DNA of 55,587 bases, taken from positions 1 through 55,587 of IMG/VR virus record IMGVR_UViG_3300035698_007215; one strand, given 5' to 3'. The notes below the pieces were generated by a model. The model did no database searches. It had not been told where the DNA came from and was given only the letters and a program-made list of their open reading frames with translations. Below, in pieces: positions 47,301-55,021 of this stretch. Numbering within the stretch: the stretch's first letter is position 1; the number at the start of each line of letters is the position of its first letter. Origin of the DNA: a virus. Made by a program: the position numbers and the translations under genes.

Positions 47301-47666
47301 CGGTCGCTGGCTCTCATGTCCAATATGATCAAGTCTGACTGGATGCTGTTTCCGAGATGGGAGACCTGCCACGAGCTGATCTCTGACTTCCTTGCTCTCG
47401 TAGAAGAAAAGAACGAGACCAAGAGGGCAGGCGATCTATATCTTATCACTCGTGCTGAGAACTCCTCAGACGACTTTGCCCACGCAGTTAACTTCGCCTG
47501 TATGTGTGCCTTCCATAAGCAGGATAAGTATCCAGACCTTCTACAACGTGTTGATCAAGCTCGCTTTGAACTGAACGAGCAACAGGTTAGTGCACTTGCA
47601 CCAAACCCAACTCAGGCTGACTGGGAGATGGCCGACCTCGATGAGGACGGCTACGAGGTACTATAG
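44295..47666 (+). CDS. terL: Terminase large subunit (gpA/GTA-like), interrupted by an intein
   Basis: 1123 residues before splicing and about 619 after. The N-extein holds Walker A GRQVGKS (89-95) and ends in the Walker B sequence MHIDE (E189). The C-extein begins C694-QDID, has a zinc-type CSC (746-748) and CAKC (771-774) insert as in lambda gpA, and carries the nuclease domain with GIDWGG (D886), AHDAGGSGG and a late DDFAHA. It is the ATP-driven motor and headful/cos nuclease for DNA packaging. The start is ATG 44295 with AAAGGA 7 nt before. Its 3' end overlaps the convergent small gene by 6 nt. No plus-strand promoter was recognised. Confidence 0.93.
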   Translation: MRKGISQLNPIQANEYLTQARDFDSVEITRNAEQIGASIATQVAHSRSFLPALGQYLYFRGRPFPEGMAKMMQPAFKMDLSPMSVWKCGRQVGKSLTLAAKSIMLTAVLPYFSTLTVTPQFEMTRRFSTNYVNPLINESPVRAELTGIGYSNNVLQKTFKNNSMMHFSFAFLDCNRIRGLAIDRMHIDECSVKFSSIQTVDGERLIGYNLKKGNKLLAFNEQECIVTDTVMDVVCKGLRPSWKITLVDGRTLTCTANERLRTDRGWVYLQEILDYAYERRTGNKVEPRQWVTQGGSPWHDARGRLDAVDAEEGPQLVGAAVHDTRSLSGGILPPQGSPIEGLCQRTTKDSTQRGLGARKLYFQHAELPSIRLLVASVLPDRRQDEETQEGGYQGAGSSADSYELGVHVHGRRQPQQVTDISNDLHPQLQPKGCTTTDKPSCSARHPRPDETRQPYEEGQKGRLVHHNERRGDERIHNDDQAIPPRKHGVQGRDNHEAGRAGELPVLRESRADGSSSRRTHGGLRLGRMPEAAPQDPERQVQGSTREAGRDQREGQGTLLRQPGRESAKEEREYAAVYGGSEVSCTTEQTEERTSSQEKDSQPDTYRDGILQLLRGPYPAENPEERCTDSGLLEDWLQEGEAQASLNSLSPAEEDSHLTPVEILSIEYVGETEVWDVETENHHTLLVNGVAVHNCQDIDPDFIPIIAQTMGRSRYRLQDFSGTPKTFDNTMEILWKQSSRAEWLIPCSCGHWNDPNIEADALKMIGIEGLVCAKCSRPLDANSGHWHHMNTDGNKRVEFPGYHVPQFILPFHYEDKRNWKIILDAVKGNVAPYILYNEIMAESYDTGSKLVTETDLKSACKIPANLKDYEDAKSRTRHYIFTVLGIDWGGRGATGISMTKAAVMGMRPDGHMELIYGENMSTLIDEAAEVIRAIQIFNDFSCHMLAHDAGGSGGMRDVLLSNSRFPMQKVMPFVYVRAWANNPITFHPGTEIQPKAYYSLDKARSLALMSNMIKSDWMLFPRWETCHELISDFLALVEEKNETKRAGDLYLITRAENSSDDFAHAVNFACMCAFHKQDKYPDLLQRVDQARFELNEQQVSALAPNPTQADWEMADLDEDGYEVL
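44862..46373 (+). mobile_element. Intein in terL (504 aa) inserted within the Walker B motif
   Basis: The intein runs from C190 (TGC 44862) to N693 (AAC 46371-46373), with Cys694 as +1 residue. Excision joins HIDE to CQDID, an intact terminase DECQD motif. Block A is CSVKFSSIQTVDG. Block B-like is GRTLTCTANERLRTDRGW, where the usual TxxH His is Glu. Block F is EVWDVETENHHTLLVNG, and block G ends in AVHN followed by Cys. The splicing halves total ~120 residues. The ~385 residues between them are Arg/Gln/Glu/Gly/Ser-rich with no visible fold and are read in a different frame from the endonuclease gene at 45118-46275. Confidence 0.9.
45118..46275 (+). CDS. LAGLIDADG homing endonuclease nested out of frame in the terL intein
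   Basis: 385 residues in the +1 frame relative to terL. It has two LAGLIDADG motifs, LLREAVLGMMLGDGS (17-31) and ELVAQLTPTSWAYMFMDDGN (120-139). A following segment (HSFSQKGVQLLINRLARLGI, then IKPYLHESMAYK) is typical of the LAGLIDADG_2 (PF03161) family. The C-terminus has two Cys4 fingers of the form CxFCG(S/D)P...C...CxK. It has its own AGGAG about 10 nt before ATG 45118 and a TAG just before the intein's C-terminal half. It should cut an intein-less terL allele and drive intein homing. Asp, Asn and Lys codons are almost all GAC, AAC and AAG, unlike the rest of the phage. Confidence 0.88.
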   Translation: MLMNDVQVTKLNPVNGLLREAVLGMMLGDGSMQWTQKKDLSWSGRLYMTHGACQEAYCRHKAHLLKDYVNVPPKIVPNGGWGHESCIFSTLNSPAFDFLLPLFYRIDGRTKRLKKVVTKELVAQLTPTSWAYMFMDDGNLSKSQTSATICTHSFSQKGVQLLINRLARLGIHAQMKHDNHMKKAKKGGWYITMNAEATREFITMIKPYLHESMAYKGEITMRPVELVNCQFCGSPVPMGPRQDEHMAVCGSAECQKQRHKILNDKYRAQPGKQDEINEKVRARYCANLEESRRKKRESMQQYMEDPKYRARQNKLKRERRAKKRIANPTPTETVSCSFCGDPIQRRIRKNAAQTVACSKTGCKKEKHRLVSILSRQQKKTATSPL

Positions 47667-47849
47667 CATTAGCGCCGAACGACGATCCAGTCCGTACTTC
47701 TCGATAGTCCAGTCAACGAACACTTCCGGAGTATTACCGGCGGTGTAGGCGGCCATAAGTCGCTCGTCGTCAGCGCAATCATTAGTCCCTATCCCGCATT
47801 CCTCTTTAAGTTTATCCTCAACTTCGCCAATCCACTCGTCATAGTCCAT
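47661..47849 (-). CDS. Small acidic phage protein (62 aa)
   Basis: The start is ATG 47849 with AAGGTG 7 nt upstream; the longer frame to 47966 lies in the preceding gene. Its pattern (DYDEWIGEVEDKL at the start, then DDERLMAAYTAGNTPEVFVDW) resembles a widespread small phage family (DUF5419-like, to my recollection). Function unknown. Its stop overlaps the convergent terL end by 6 nt. Confidence 0.7.
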   Translation of the reverse strand: MDYDEWIGEVEDKLKEECGIGTNDCADDERLMAAYTAGNTPEVFVDWTIEKYGLDRRSALML

Positions 47850-48657
47850 TGTGTAACACCTTATCCACACTGCTCTTAAATTCTGACCATACCCCACGTT
47901 TGTGCACAAACTCACTGCGTTCATCCAAATCGTTGGCAACGTAATGAATGTGAGCAAACTTACCACCAGTAAACGTGAAGTTCCTTATGTTGGCATCCTT
48001 CGACAAGAAGTTAGTCACTGTTGGCCAGACACCAGCCATACGCATCGCATAGCAGTATATCTGGTCAGCCCACCAAAACTCGTCCGGGGACATTTTGATA
48101 ACATCTCTGTAGAGCGCACGTACTTGCAAGTTACGAGAGAACCTGTTTATTGCTTCCTGAGAATCAATAGATATTTCCCAGGAGTGGTTCCACTTATCCG
48201 TCATCCGCCTAGTGATGCCGTACTTCTCTAACAATGGATAGTACGCCGGCTGCAGGTTGTGGATATCGCCGCACTGCTGTGCAATGAGGTGGTGCGGGTC
48301 ATTAGGGTTGAACTCGGATAGATAACCCATAAGTGCTCCGACGTCGGTTGAGCTATCGTCGTCTATCCTCGCTGTCCACGTGGCTGCACTCTGCGCATTG
48401 TTAAAGTCGTTGAGGTAGAAACACGCAAACTTGTGCTGTACGTTCGTGTACGGAACATCGAGTATCTCTACCTCCGCAGGCCAACCTTGCTGCACTTCCT
48501 TCCAATCAATCGACGCTGGGTTGTGCTGTTCAACAAGCAATGTGATCTTAACGTTGTAGGGTCCGATATTAAGAAACCCATAGCGCTTCATGTCCTGCAT
48601 GCGCTGGAAGTACTTACCTTTCAGCGTTATAGGCAGTATGAATCTTATGTCATGCAT
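47839..48657 (-). CDS. Glycosyltransferase-like protein (GT-A, 272 aa)
   Basis: From ATG 48657 with GGAGGAGC upstream. The metal-binding DDD lies at 99-101 (TARIDDDSSTD). A strand near the start (VKITLLVEQHNP) fits a GT-A Rossmann-like core. The C-terminal half contains Trp-rich segments (FWWADQIYCYAMRMAG). No close family known. It overlaps the next glycosyltransferase by 8 nt and belongs to a three-gene GT cluster. Confidence 0.72.
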   Translation of the reverse strand: MHDIRFILPITLKGKYFQRMQDMKRYGFLNIGPYNVKITLLVEQHNPASIDWKEVQQGWPAEVEILDVPYTNVQHKFACFYLNDFNNAQSAATWTARIDDDSSTDVGALMGYLSEFNPNDPHHLIAQQCGDIHNLQPAYYPLLEKYGITRRMTDKWNHSWEISIDSQEAINRFSRNLQVRALYRDVIKMSPDEFWWADQIYCYAMRMAGVWPTVTNFLSKDANIRNFTFTGGKFAHIHYVANDLDERSEFVHKRGVWSEFKSSVDKVLHNGL

Positions 48658-49336
48658 CCAGCTCCTCCGTAACTCTTCCCTTCCAATTCTTGCCACGAGG
48701 ACCGTGCCCCATGTGCAGCACCCTATACTCCGGCTGCGGAAGTAATGAATGGTGATTACGTGGCCACTTATTCATAAAATCAGTATCGTACTCGCTGGCG
48801 TTGCGATGGTGCGTTGTCATCCAGTTGTCAAGGTGTGCCAGCTTGGAACACTTTGCGTTTACCAGCTGGAAGTATCCCCACGGCATCGTGTCGATGCCGG
48901 GGTTCAGAATACTATACAGCCGTCTACGGCTTGGTTCCAGCTTGAGCAACTCCAGCTCAGTGCCAATTCTGCTCCTGTAGATAGTGCCACGATGAGTGTA
49001 GTACAGCTTCTCTGGCTCCAACCGTTCTTTGCGTATCATCTCACCGAAGTTAAGCGGAAGCAGTATGTCGGCGTCCATGAGCAGCACCCATCCATCAGGT
49101 GCCCGTGTGTTTATAGCCTCGTTCAACGCACGTGCCTTATTGAAAGGATCGTCGTTGTGGTAGAACGCTGATGTCTTGTGTACGTCGATACCGTATCCGT
49201 AGGCCACGTCCGCTGTGTCTGTGTCACGGTGAGAAGTGACAATCACATGTTCGTCAAAATGACCGACGTTCCAGTACATTGTGCGTTCCAGATAGTCTGA
49301 GTAATTAACGCACACTGTAATACAGGTCAGGTTCAT
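48650..49336 (-). CDS. Glycosyltransferase family 2-like protein (228 aa)
   Basis: The N-terminus LTCITVCVNYSDYL is a GT2-type first strand. The donor/metal motif is WVLLMDADILLP (DAD 88-90), preceded by NKARALNEAI, the common acceptor-loop sequence. ATG 49336 overlaps the preceding stop (ATGA). It probably works with its two neighbours on one glycan. Confidence 0.82.
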   Translation of the reverse strand: MNLTCITVCVNYSDYLERTMYWNVGHFDEHVIVTSHRDTDTADVAYGYGIDVHKTSAFYHNDDPFNKARALNEAINTRAPDGWVLLMDADILLPLNFGEMIRKERLEPEKLYYTHRGTIYRSRIGTELELLKLEPSRRRLYSILNPGIDTMPWGYFQLVNAKCSKLAHLDNWMTTHHRNASEYDTDFMNKWPRNHHSLLPQPEYRVLHMGHGPRGKNWKGRVTEELDA

Positions 49337-50088
49337 GATTTAAGCTGCTCCTCCATTGTCTCTTTGTCTTCACCAATACCACGGCGCTCATGCTGGTTGA
49401 TCTGCACACCGTAATCCAGGTCGATAAACGAATGCTCGTTCTGACGTACAGCGCAGCAGAGTATGACGTCGTCATTACGCTTGATGAGCGTTGAGGTAGG
49501 CCAGTTGATCATGTTGATGAAATCAGTGCGGACCATATGCACACCGCCTGTAACAAAGAAGAATCTGGTATCGTTACCATCTATGTTGAAGTCCTTCTCG
49601 TAGCCGTGACCACCACACGGCACAGGCTTATCACGGAACCAACGCTGCTTCTTGATCCAGTTAACGATATTCAGACCGTAGTCAAAGTCACTATGCTGAC
49701 CAAAGAAGAATACCTTACCGTATAGTACCGGTGGCTTCGCCTCGGTGCTGTGCCTGTCAATCTCATTGAGCCAGTGGTCAAAGGCGTCAGGCTTATCGAT
49801 AAACGAGTCGTCGTCAAACCACCAGATCCACTCCGTGTTGATGTCCTTGTACATGCGGCGCATCATCGGACTCTTGTTAATATTATCTGATGATATGTAT
49901 ACAGCGTCAATGAGCTCCTTGCTGGCTAGCCCTACTACGTACGCAAGCGTATTGACACCGCAGGCATTACAACCCACCCGCAGTTCGTACATGTCTCTAT
50001 CACAGTTTTCAATAATGGAATCGATGCAACGGCGAGCAAGATCTTCATAGTCGCCGTACAATAGGACACAGATCGTGACCTTCTTCAT
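49333..50088 (-). CDS. Glycosyltransferase family 2 (251 aa)
   Basis: The start is ATG 50088 with AGGTGGAG 6 nt upstream; a GTG at 50100 is in frame. The N-terminus is KKVTICVLLYGDYEDL. The metal motif is WWFDDDSFI (DDD 92-94), and a C-terminal HERRG acts as an active-site-type segment. It is the first of the three clustered GT genes and lies 12 nt after the primase-like gene. Confidence 0.83.
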   Translation of the reverse strand: MKKVTICVLLYGDYEDLARRCIDSIIENCDRDMYELRVGCNACGVNTLAYVVGLASKELIDAVYISSDNINKSPMMRRMYKDINTEWIWWFDDDSFIDKPDAFDHWLNEIDRHSTEAKPPVLYGKVFFFGQHSDFDYGLNIVNWIKKQRWFRDKPVPCGGHGYEKDFNIDGNDTRFFFVTGGVHMVRTDFINMINWPTSTLIKRNDDVILCCAVRQNEHSFIDLDYGVQINQHERRGIGEDKETMEEQLKS

Positions 50089-50100
50089 GTTGTTCTCCAC

Positions 50101-52641
50101 CTAAAAGATATGCTCCTTCTGAAAGCGAGCAAACGTGTCGTCCCAGTACTCGGTTGAAATGTTCCAGGCAGCGTAGTCAGGCGAGAACCCGGAAGGTTCC
50201 TCCATTAGACTCTTGCCTATGCGTCCTGTGCATCCATCGAGTACCACCTTGTTAACTATTATCTTTGGAATTGTTACTGTGTCAGCGCTGATAACCACTG
50301 TCTGTGGTCCGGCTGTCCTACTCATACCAGCTTGCCCGTTCTGAAGCAAGAAGAATATACCATACAGAAAAGACTGACCATATGTAGTACCCATCGGTGA
50401 CTGCAGTGATATGAGCTTTGTAGCCTCGTCCATTACTGTGAAGTCTACTTCTTCTTCATCAAAGAAGTTAGTGCACAGGTATTGACGGAACCGATGTAAG
50501 AATATGTCCGGAACAAACGAGCTGACCTTTTGCTTGTCGGTCTGTACAAATCGCACGGCGTGCGGTATGAGATCGTACGCCGCTGTCACGTTATGCATCT
50601 TACTGAAGTCATCTGTGCGTACGAACACCCAGTCGTCATCAGCTATCTGGGAAGCTTGCAGATGATCTACACCCATAAGTATGTTCTTCTCCTCTGGGTC
50701 ATTTAACCATCTGGCTATCTCTTTGAACTTAACGTGCTCGAACAGCATGTTAAGCGGTATGTCGTGCTGCATCGGCTGCGTATTGTAATTGCGCTTAGTA
50801 ACTTGTACCGTACCGAAATCCATAGCGTTAGCAAACGCATACGCAAAGTTGCTCTGGCCGATGGCGCCTATCTTCTTCTTACGTATACCGAAAAACGGAG
50901 CTGCTGTGTTCATCATGGTGCACGCAAATAAAGCCCAGAACTGAGCGTTGGTCTTTGTGTTCTCAAGAAGTACTCTGAGCATTTCAGCTGTAAGGCTGCC
51001 GCCCGTTACATGTTGACATGGGTAGCTTTCTACAGGTACACCGATCTCAACTTCTATCCTACCACCACTCACCACACGCTGCGGTAAGTTAAAGGATATC
51101 AGGTCCTTAGACCAACCAACCTTGCCCTCCCTGGTCTCGTTGGCAAGCTCACCAGCAAACGCACGTGCTATAGCGAATAGCCGGCCGCCCCACCCTTGAC
51201 CTATCTCAGGGCACCCGAGATCGTTAGCAAGGCAGAAGTTTTCAAGCCACTTCTTATTCGACTTGTCACTCATGTCCATAAGAGCGTAAAACCTGCGCTT
51301 GGTGCCACGCCGCTCAATGACACCGGTGTAGTAGTTGCCCGCACCAGAAAGACGCACGGTGCCTGTCATCTTAATCATGGTATCACTTACCAGTTTTGGC
51401 TTACGCCTGCAGTGTGACGTGAAGTACCAACCACCGCCACGTTCTACAACGGTGTCATTGTTTACAGGGACTTCACGAGAGTTAGCAATAGAATGAAAGA
51501 GTTCCTTCAGCAGTATGCGTGACTGTGTATCTGATGCGGCCTCAAGTACATCCTGCTGATGCTTAGCTGTCAACTCCAACTCACGCACAGCCATAGTAGC
51601 TTCATCCTTCGATATCTGGCACAGCCATGCAGCTAGTGCATCAGTCCAAGGAATTGCGCTGCCAGTTATTTCACCAGTCCACTGCTTTATCGATAGGCTG
51701 CGCATGTAACGTATGCGATCAATAGCAACTGACGCTACGGATAGGTGTGCGTTTGGAGCGTGTCTAGCCACTTTGAATACGTCTACGCCGTACCCTGTTA
51801 CCCAGAACACAACCTTCTTGGCGAGTAGTGCAGCCCATGAAGTTGTCTTTTCCGTGTACGCTATCACAGGGAATGGTATCGAACCTGATAACATACAATG
51901 ATTCTGTACTTTGAATGCTGTCAAAGGATCGTCTACAGCAAGCGCCATGTCACACCCAGGTAAAACTGAGTTCAACATGAAGATTCCGGATTCGTCAGAG
52001 CCCGGTGCCTGTATGTCGCAGGACTTCTTGGTATTGGCGTGTATGTAATACATACGGAACATCGAGATACGTCCTGGCAGGTCACTGAATGGAACTACCA
52101 GTATCTTACCACTTGTTTTGACTTCGTTTCTCTTAAAAACAGCATCCAGTTCCTCCTTGCTTACTGAGCCAAGGAATTTGAAACTGTGGTTGTCTTGGAG
52201 CCCGTTGTTTTCCAGCACCTGGTGCGTTGTTGGCAGATACTGCATATTATCCTGCGCTTTTTCCCAAAAATCTTCAACGCTTTGTCTGAGCTGTCTATGC
52301 AGATCGTATGCGAGTGCCATAGTGTCAGTGGTGTCTATATCCACCTCCATCCACCCGTCGTCGAGTAACCGACGAATGGTGGATACTGACGTAACTTCGC
52401 TTGTTTTCTGCATATATAGGTCAATTATGTCACCAGTGGTGGCACATCGTGTACAGAAACCCCACACGCAATCTCCGGAGGCTGTGGCTGTGTCTTTATA
52501 CAGCGTAAAGCCATTAACGGAACCACAAGAAGGGTTTGGGCAGGGTATAGTAGCTGGAAGTAGCTTGACAGGGGCTTTTTCGACAGGTACAATACTGTCA
52601 GTAGATACATACTCCGTCAGTAGCTTAGGAGCACTAATCAT
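50101..52641 (-). CDS. Large protein with primase-type zinc finger and TOPRIM-like segment (846 aa)
   Basis: The start is ATG 52641, where GGAGGT lies 11 nt upstream; the frame continues to 52800 inside the divergent gene but lacks a ribosome site. The N-terminal CPNPSC (34-39) with CVWGFCTRC (58-66) and GDIIDLYM is the pattern of DnaG-type zinc fingers. A possible TOPRIM segment LAVDDPLTAFKVQ lies near 260. No Walker A is visible in the ~500-residue remainder. A second primase-like or primase-derived protein is unusual, since the zinc/TOPRIM primase at 26028-27101 looks complete. Its role is unknown. Confidence 0.72.
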   Translation of the reverse strand: MISAPKLLTEYVSTDSIVPVEKAPVKLLPATIPCPNPSCGSVNGFTLYKDTATASGDCVWGFCTRCATTGDIIDLYMQKTSEVTSVSTIRRLLDDGWMEVDIDTTDTMALAYDLHRQLRQSVEDFWEKAQDNMQYLPTTHQVLENNGLQDNHSFKFLGSVSKEELDAVFKRNEVKTSGKILVVPFSDLPGRISMFRMYYIHANTKKSCDIQAPGSDESGIFMLNSVLPGCDMALAVDDPLTAFKVQNHCMLSGSIPFPVIAYTEKTTSWAALLAKKVVFWVTGYGVDVFKVARHAPNAHLSVASVAIDRIRYMRSLSIKQWTGEITGSAIPWTDALAAWLCQISKDEATMAVRELELTAKHQQDVLEAASDTQSRILLKELFHSIANSREVPVNNDTVVERGGGWYFTSHCRRKPKLVSDTMIKMTGTVRLSGAGNYYTGVIERRGTKRRFYALMDMSDKSNKKWLENFCLANDLGCPEIGQGWGGRLFAIARAFAGELANETREGKVGWSKDLISFNLPQRVVSGGRIEVEIGVPVESYPCQHVTGGSLTAEMLRVLLENTKTNAQFWALFACTMMNTAAPFFGIRKKKIGAIGQSNFAYAFANAMDFGTVQVTKRNYNTQPMQHDIPLNMLFEHVKFKEIARWLNDPEEKNILMGVDHLQASQIADDDWVFVRTDDFSKMHNVTAAYDLIPHAVRFVQTDKQKVSSFVPDIFLHRFRQYLCTNFFDEEEVDFTVMDEATKLISLQSPMGTTYGQSFLYGIFFLLQNGQAGMSRTAGPQTVVISADTVTIPKIIVNKVVLDGCTGRIGKSLMEEPSGFSPDYAAWNISTEYWDDTFARFQKEHIF
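52565..52593 (+). promoter_or_regulatory. Sigma70-type promoter for the plus-strand gene pair
   Basis: -35 TTGACA (52565-52570) and -10 TACAAT (52588-52593) are 17 nt apart. The predicted start is about 40 nt before ATG 52640. The whole promoter lies inside the 5' coding part of the divergent primase-like gene. Confidence 0.82.
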
Positions 52642-53698
52642 GACAATCGTTGACCTCCCATCAGACCGTGGATTTGTGCATTTTGCACGACTTACTAATA
52701 GCTTACCTGAACTCCCTGCCTTTGTCAAGGAAGCGAGCACTGACGGCTGCGTTGAAACAGCGGCGTTACCGTCATCTGCCTTCGCCGACGTAATCGGCAA
52801 GAAGTTCCCAATGCATACAAAAGCTTCGGCGTTCTTGTCCTATGCTTACTACCGTGACCAGCAGGATAAGTTCACCAAAGAAGCGCAGGCTCGTATTCTC
52901 AGTAAGTTTGAGAGCGCTGCGGAAATATGGGGTATTCGTACAGAGCTGCGTCAGATCGACGCCGCTTACGTGCCTACCGCAGAGAAGCAAGCTTCCAGTG
53001 ACAATTACGCATTGTCCGCCGGCAGCTCCAACTTCTTCCCCATTGATACACCTGCTAACACCGTACGATCTGCCAACGACCTGATTGATTGCCGTGGCAA
53101 CTTCCCGTACGAAATGCGCAAGCAGGCAGCAACCAGTATTATGAAGGCTGCTGTTGCTCATGGCTTTGCGACTATAGACCTTCCGGAAGAGCTACACCGG
53201 ATGGCTGCATTTGGTCTCTGTGATAAGACTGCCGCTGTAAACGAGATTAACCGGCGTGTTGCGTATGCTTCCGGCATGCGTTCTCCTCTAGCCAAGTCCA
53301 TGGCCAACTTGTCCAGCGATGTAGAAAACTCTACCAGGCTGGCTCCTGAAGACATGGTTAAGGTTGCAGAGATTGTTGACACTGTTGACCGTGAACTGAA
53401 GATCACAGAACTCTATGGAACAAACTTCGAGTTTCCAGAAGATGTGTTCTTCGGTGCCTTTACTGAAAAGACTGCATCACACATTAAGAGCAGCACTGTT
53501 CAGATGATTACTGGCAACGCCTACAGCCTTGACCAGCTCAGTAAAGCAGCTGAAGCCCTCAAGGTGTTCGGTAACGACTTCTATGGTGACGTTGTCCGTG
53601 GTGACGGTAGTGTTGACCTCAGCAAGATTGCTGACGTACTTCCTACTATGCCCCGTGATGAGGCTGCACTTTTTGATCGTGCGATGGCTTCTGTATAA
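52640..53698 (+). CDS. Unknown protein, possibly virion-associated (352 aa)
   Basis: The start is ATG 52640 with AGGAGC 7 nt upstream, although the frame is open to 52118. It shares its start region with the divergent gene: CATG at 52639-52642 contains both start codons. It is a helical, Ala/Ser-rich sequence with repeated TAAVNEI and KSMANLSS-type helices and no recognised motif. The next gene overlaps by one nucleotide (TAATG), so the two are a unit. The late-type orientation shared with terL hints at a structural function. Confidence 0.72.
   Translation: MTIVDLPSDRGFVHFARLTNSLPELPAFVKEASTDGCVETAALPSSAFADVIGKKFPMHTKASAFLSYAYYRDQQDKFTKEAQARILSKFESAAEIWGIRTELRQIDAAYVPTAEKQASSDNYALSAGSSNFFPIDTPANTVRSANDLIDCRGNFPYEMRKQAATSIMKAAVAHGFATIDLPEELHRMAAFGLCDKTAAVNEINRRVAYASGMRSPLAKSMANLSSDVENSTRLAPEDMVKVAEIVDTVDRELKITELYGTNFEFPEDVFFGAFTEKTASHIKSSTVQMITGNAYSLDQLSKAAEALKVFGNDFYGDVVRGDGSVDLSKIADVLPTMPRDEAALFDRAMASV
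52700..52728 (-). promoter_or_regulatory. Divergent sigma70-type promoter for the primase-like gene
   Basis: On the minus strand, -35 TTGACA (52723-52728) is exact and -10 TAAGCT (52700-52705) is weaker, with a 17-nt spacer. The start would be about 50 nt before ATG 52641. It lies inside the coding region of the plus-strand gene, mirroring the promoter at 52565-52593. Confidence 0.68.
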
Positions 53699-54387
53699 TG
53701 CCTATAGCAACCCAGTCCAAGCATGTCCTAAAGAATAAACTAGAAAGCGAGCAGTCGTACGGAACCGTACTGCTCGCTATTCTTTTAGATTCGTTCGGTA
53801 CTGAAATGTTTGCCTGGGAACCTGAAACGTTACGTATGGAAATATCTGATACCTTTACTGCATCTGTGCCGCAGCTGAACCAGGACAAGATCTGGGCGCT
53901 GATCACAGCAATGACTACCAACCAGTTCTATGTCTCTCTTGAAATATTCACTGCTACTTGTGACTCGTTATCTAACGATGAGCATGACTTTGGTGTGTGG
54001 ACCCCGAATACTCCGTTCGAGCTTGCATGGGGTGTAACTGAGGTCCTCCTCAACGATCCCTTCGACGAGGAGCACCCCAATGGAGAATTCTCCAATGAGG
54101 TTGAACGTTACACAGGATTGATACTCACGGAGAATGGTATACTTGAACCACCTAAGATGCTGGGCTTCGCAGCGTATGAGTCCACTAACCCTGTACTTGA
54201 TCTTGATACTGCTTTCATTGATGATCCTGATATGTTTGAGGCCGCTTACGATAAACAGACTAATGCCAAACTTGACATTGAGTCCAACGTACAGATGCGC
54301 CTGCAAGATCTACTCAAGGAAGTCTCAACCCTCCCGTTACAAAACGCCCAGCAAGATGTCATGCAGAAATTGCAACAGGCTGGATGA
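53698..54387 (+). CDS. Unknown protein (229 aa)
   Basis: ATG 53698 overlaps the upstream stop by one base (TAATG). It is an acidic sequence with aromatic and Glu/Asp-rich segments (NDPFDEEHPNGEFSNEVER) and helical ends (RLQDLLKEVS). No recognised motif. The 3' end overlaps the convergent gene by 29 nt. Possibly a partner of the 352-residue protein, as head or tail completion proteins often come in pairs; positional inference. Confidence 0.72.
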   Translation: MPIATQSKHVLKNKLESEQSYGTVLLAILLDSFGTEMFAWEPETLRMEISDTFTASVPQLNQDKIWALITAMTTNQFYVSLEIFTATCDSLSNDEHDFGVWTPNTPFELAWGVTEVLLNDPFDEEHPNGEFSNEVERYTGLILTENGILEPPKMLGFAAYESTNPVLDLDTAFIDDPDMFEAAYDKQTNAKLDIESNVQMRLQDLLKEVSTLPLQNAQQDVMQKLQQAG

Positions 54388-55021
54388 GGTTCTCCCTGCA
54401 CCACCCAACGAACGCTTCCACGTAATTGCTACAAGCCTCATCGAAGTCCTTGATAAACTTTACCTCATCCCTCAGTGACGACATGTCCCACTCGTCCTTG
54501 TCCATCAGGTACTCTTCTTCGTATCTGTAGTCCTCGCCGTACCCTTGGCCAGTTGCGTGATACCGGAATATCGGCTTCTTGAGGTTGGTTACTCTCGGCT
54601 GCCCACAGTTGCTACAGATACCAAAAGGCTCTCTTGCAGGGTCCACTTTGTTCTTGCTGCACCTGTGACAGCCGCTGCACTGACTTTTGTACCCCGTGTC
54701 CTTCGCCGCCATTTTGTACAGTACCAGATAACCACCACTCCGGCCGTTATGGCCCATCGTGAAGTTGTGGTTGTAGTCTTCCTCAAAGTCCTCGATCACG
54801 AGCTTGAGATCCTCGTACATGAGCTCGTCTTGTGTTGCATCAAACATTACGTCCTGCACATCGGCAGGTAGGTCCAGGTGGTGCACCTTAATACAGTTGG
54901 AGAATGACTTGCCGTGGTTCCAGCTGTTCATAGTAGAGTATTTGTCGTGGTTAATGAGAAAGCCGACCATCTCTGATCGGCTCCTCATGTCTACCTTGGT
55001 ATAGAAGTACCGCTGGCTCAT
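54359..55021 (-). CDS. Unknown protein with zinc motif (220 aa), widespread phage hypothetical type
   Basis: The start is ATG 55021, which overlaps the upstream stop (ATGA). The N-terminus (MSQRYFYTKVDMRSRSEMV, NHDKYSTMNSWN, NGRSGGYLVLY) matches a pattern I recall from many phage hypothetical proteins. CSGCHRC and CSNCG near 120-145 form a zinc-binding insert. Function unknown. It is convergent with the plus-strand gene and overlaps it by 29 nt. Confidence 0.72.
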   Translation of the reverse strand: MSQRYFYTKVDMRSRSEMVGFLINHDKYSTMNSWNHGKSFSNCIKVHHLDLPADVQDVMFDATQDELMYEDLKLVIEDFEEDYNHNFTMGHNGRSGGYLVLYKMAAKDTGYKSQCSGCHRCSKNKVDPAREPFGICSNCGQPRVTNLKKPIFRYHATGQGYGEDYRYEEEYLMDKDEWDMSSLRDEVKFIKDFDEACSNYVEAFVGWCRENLIQPVAISA

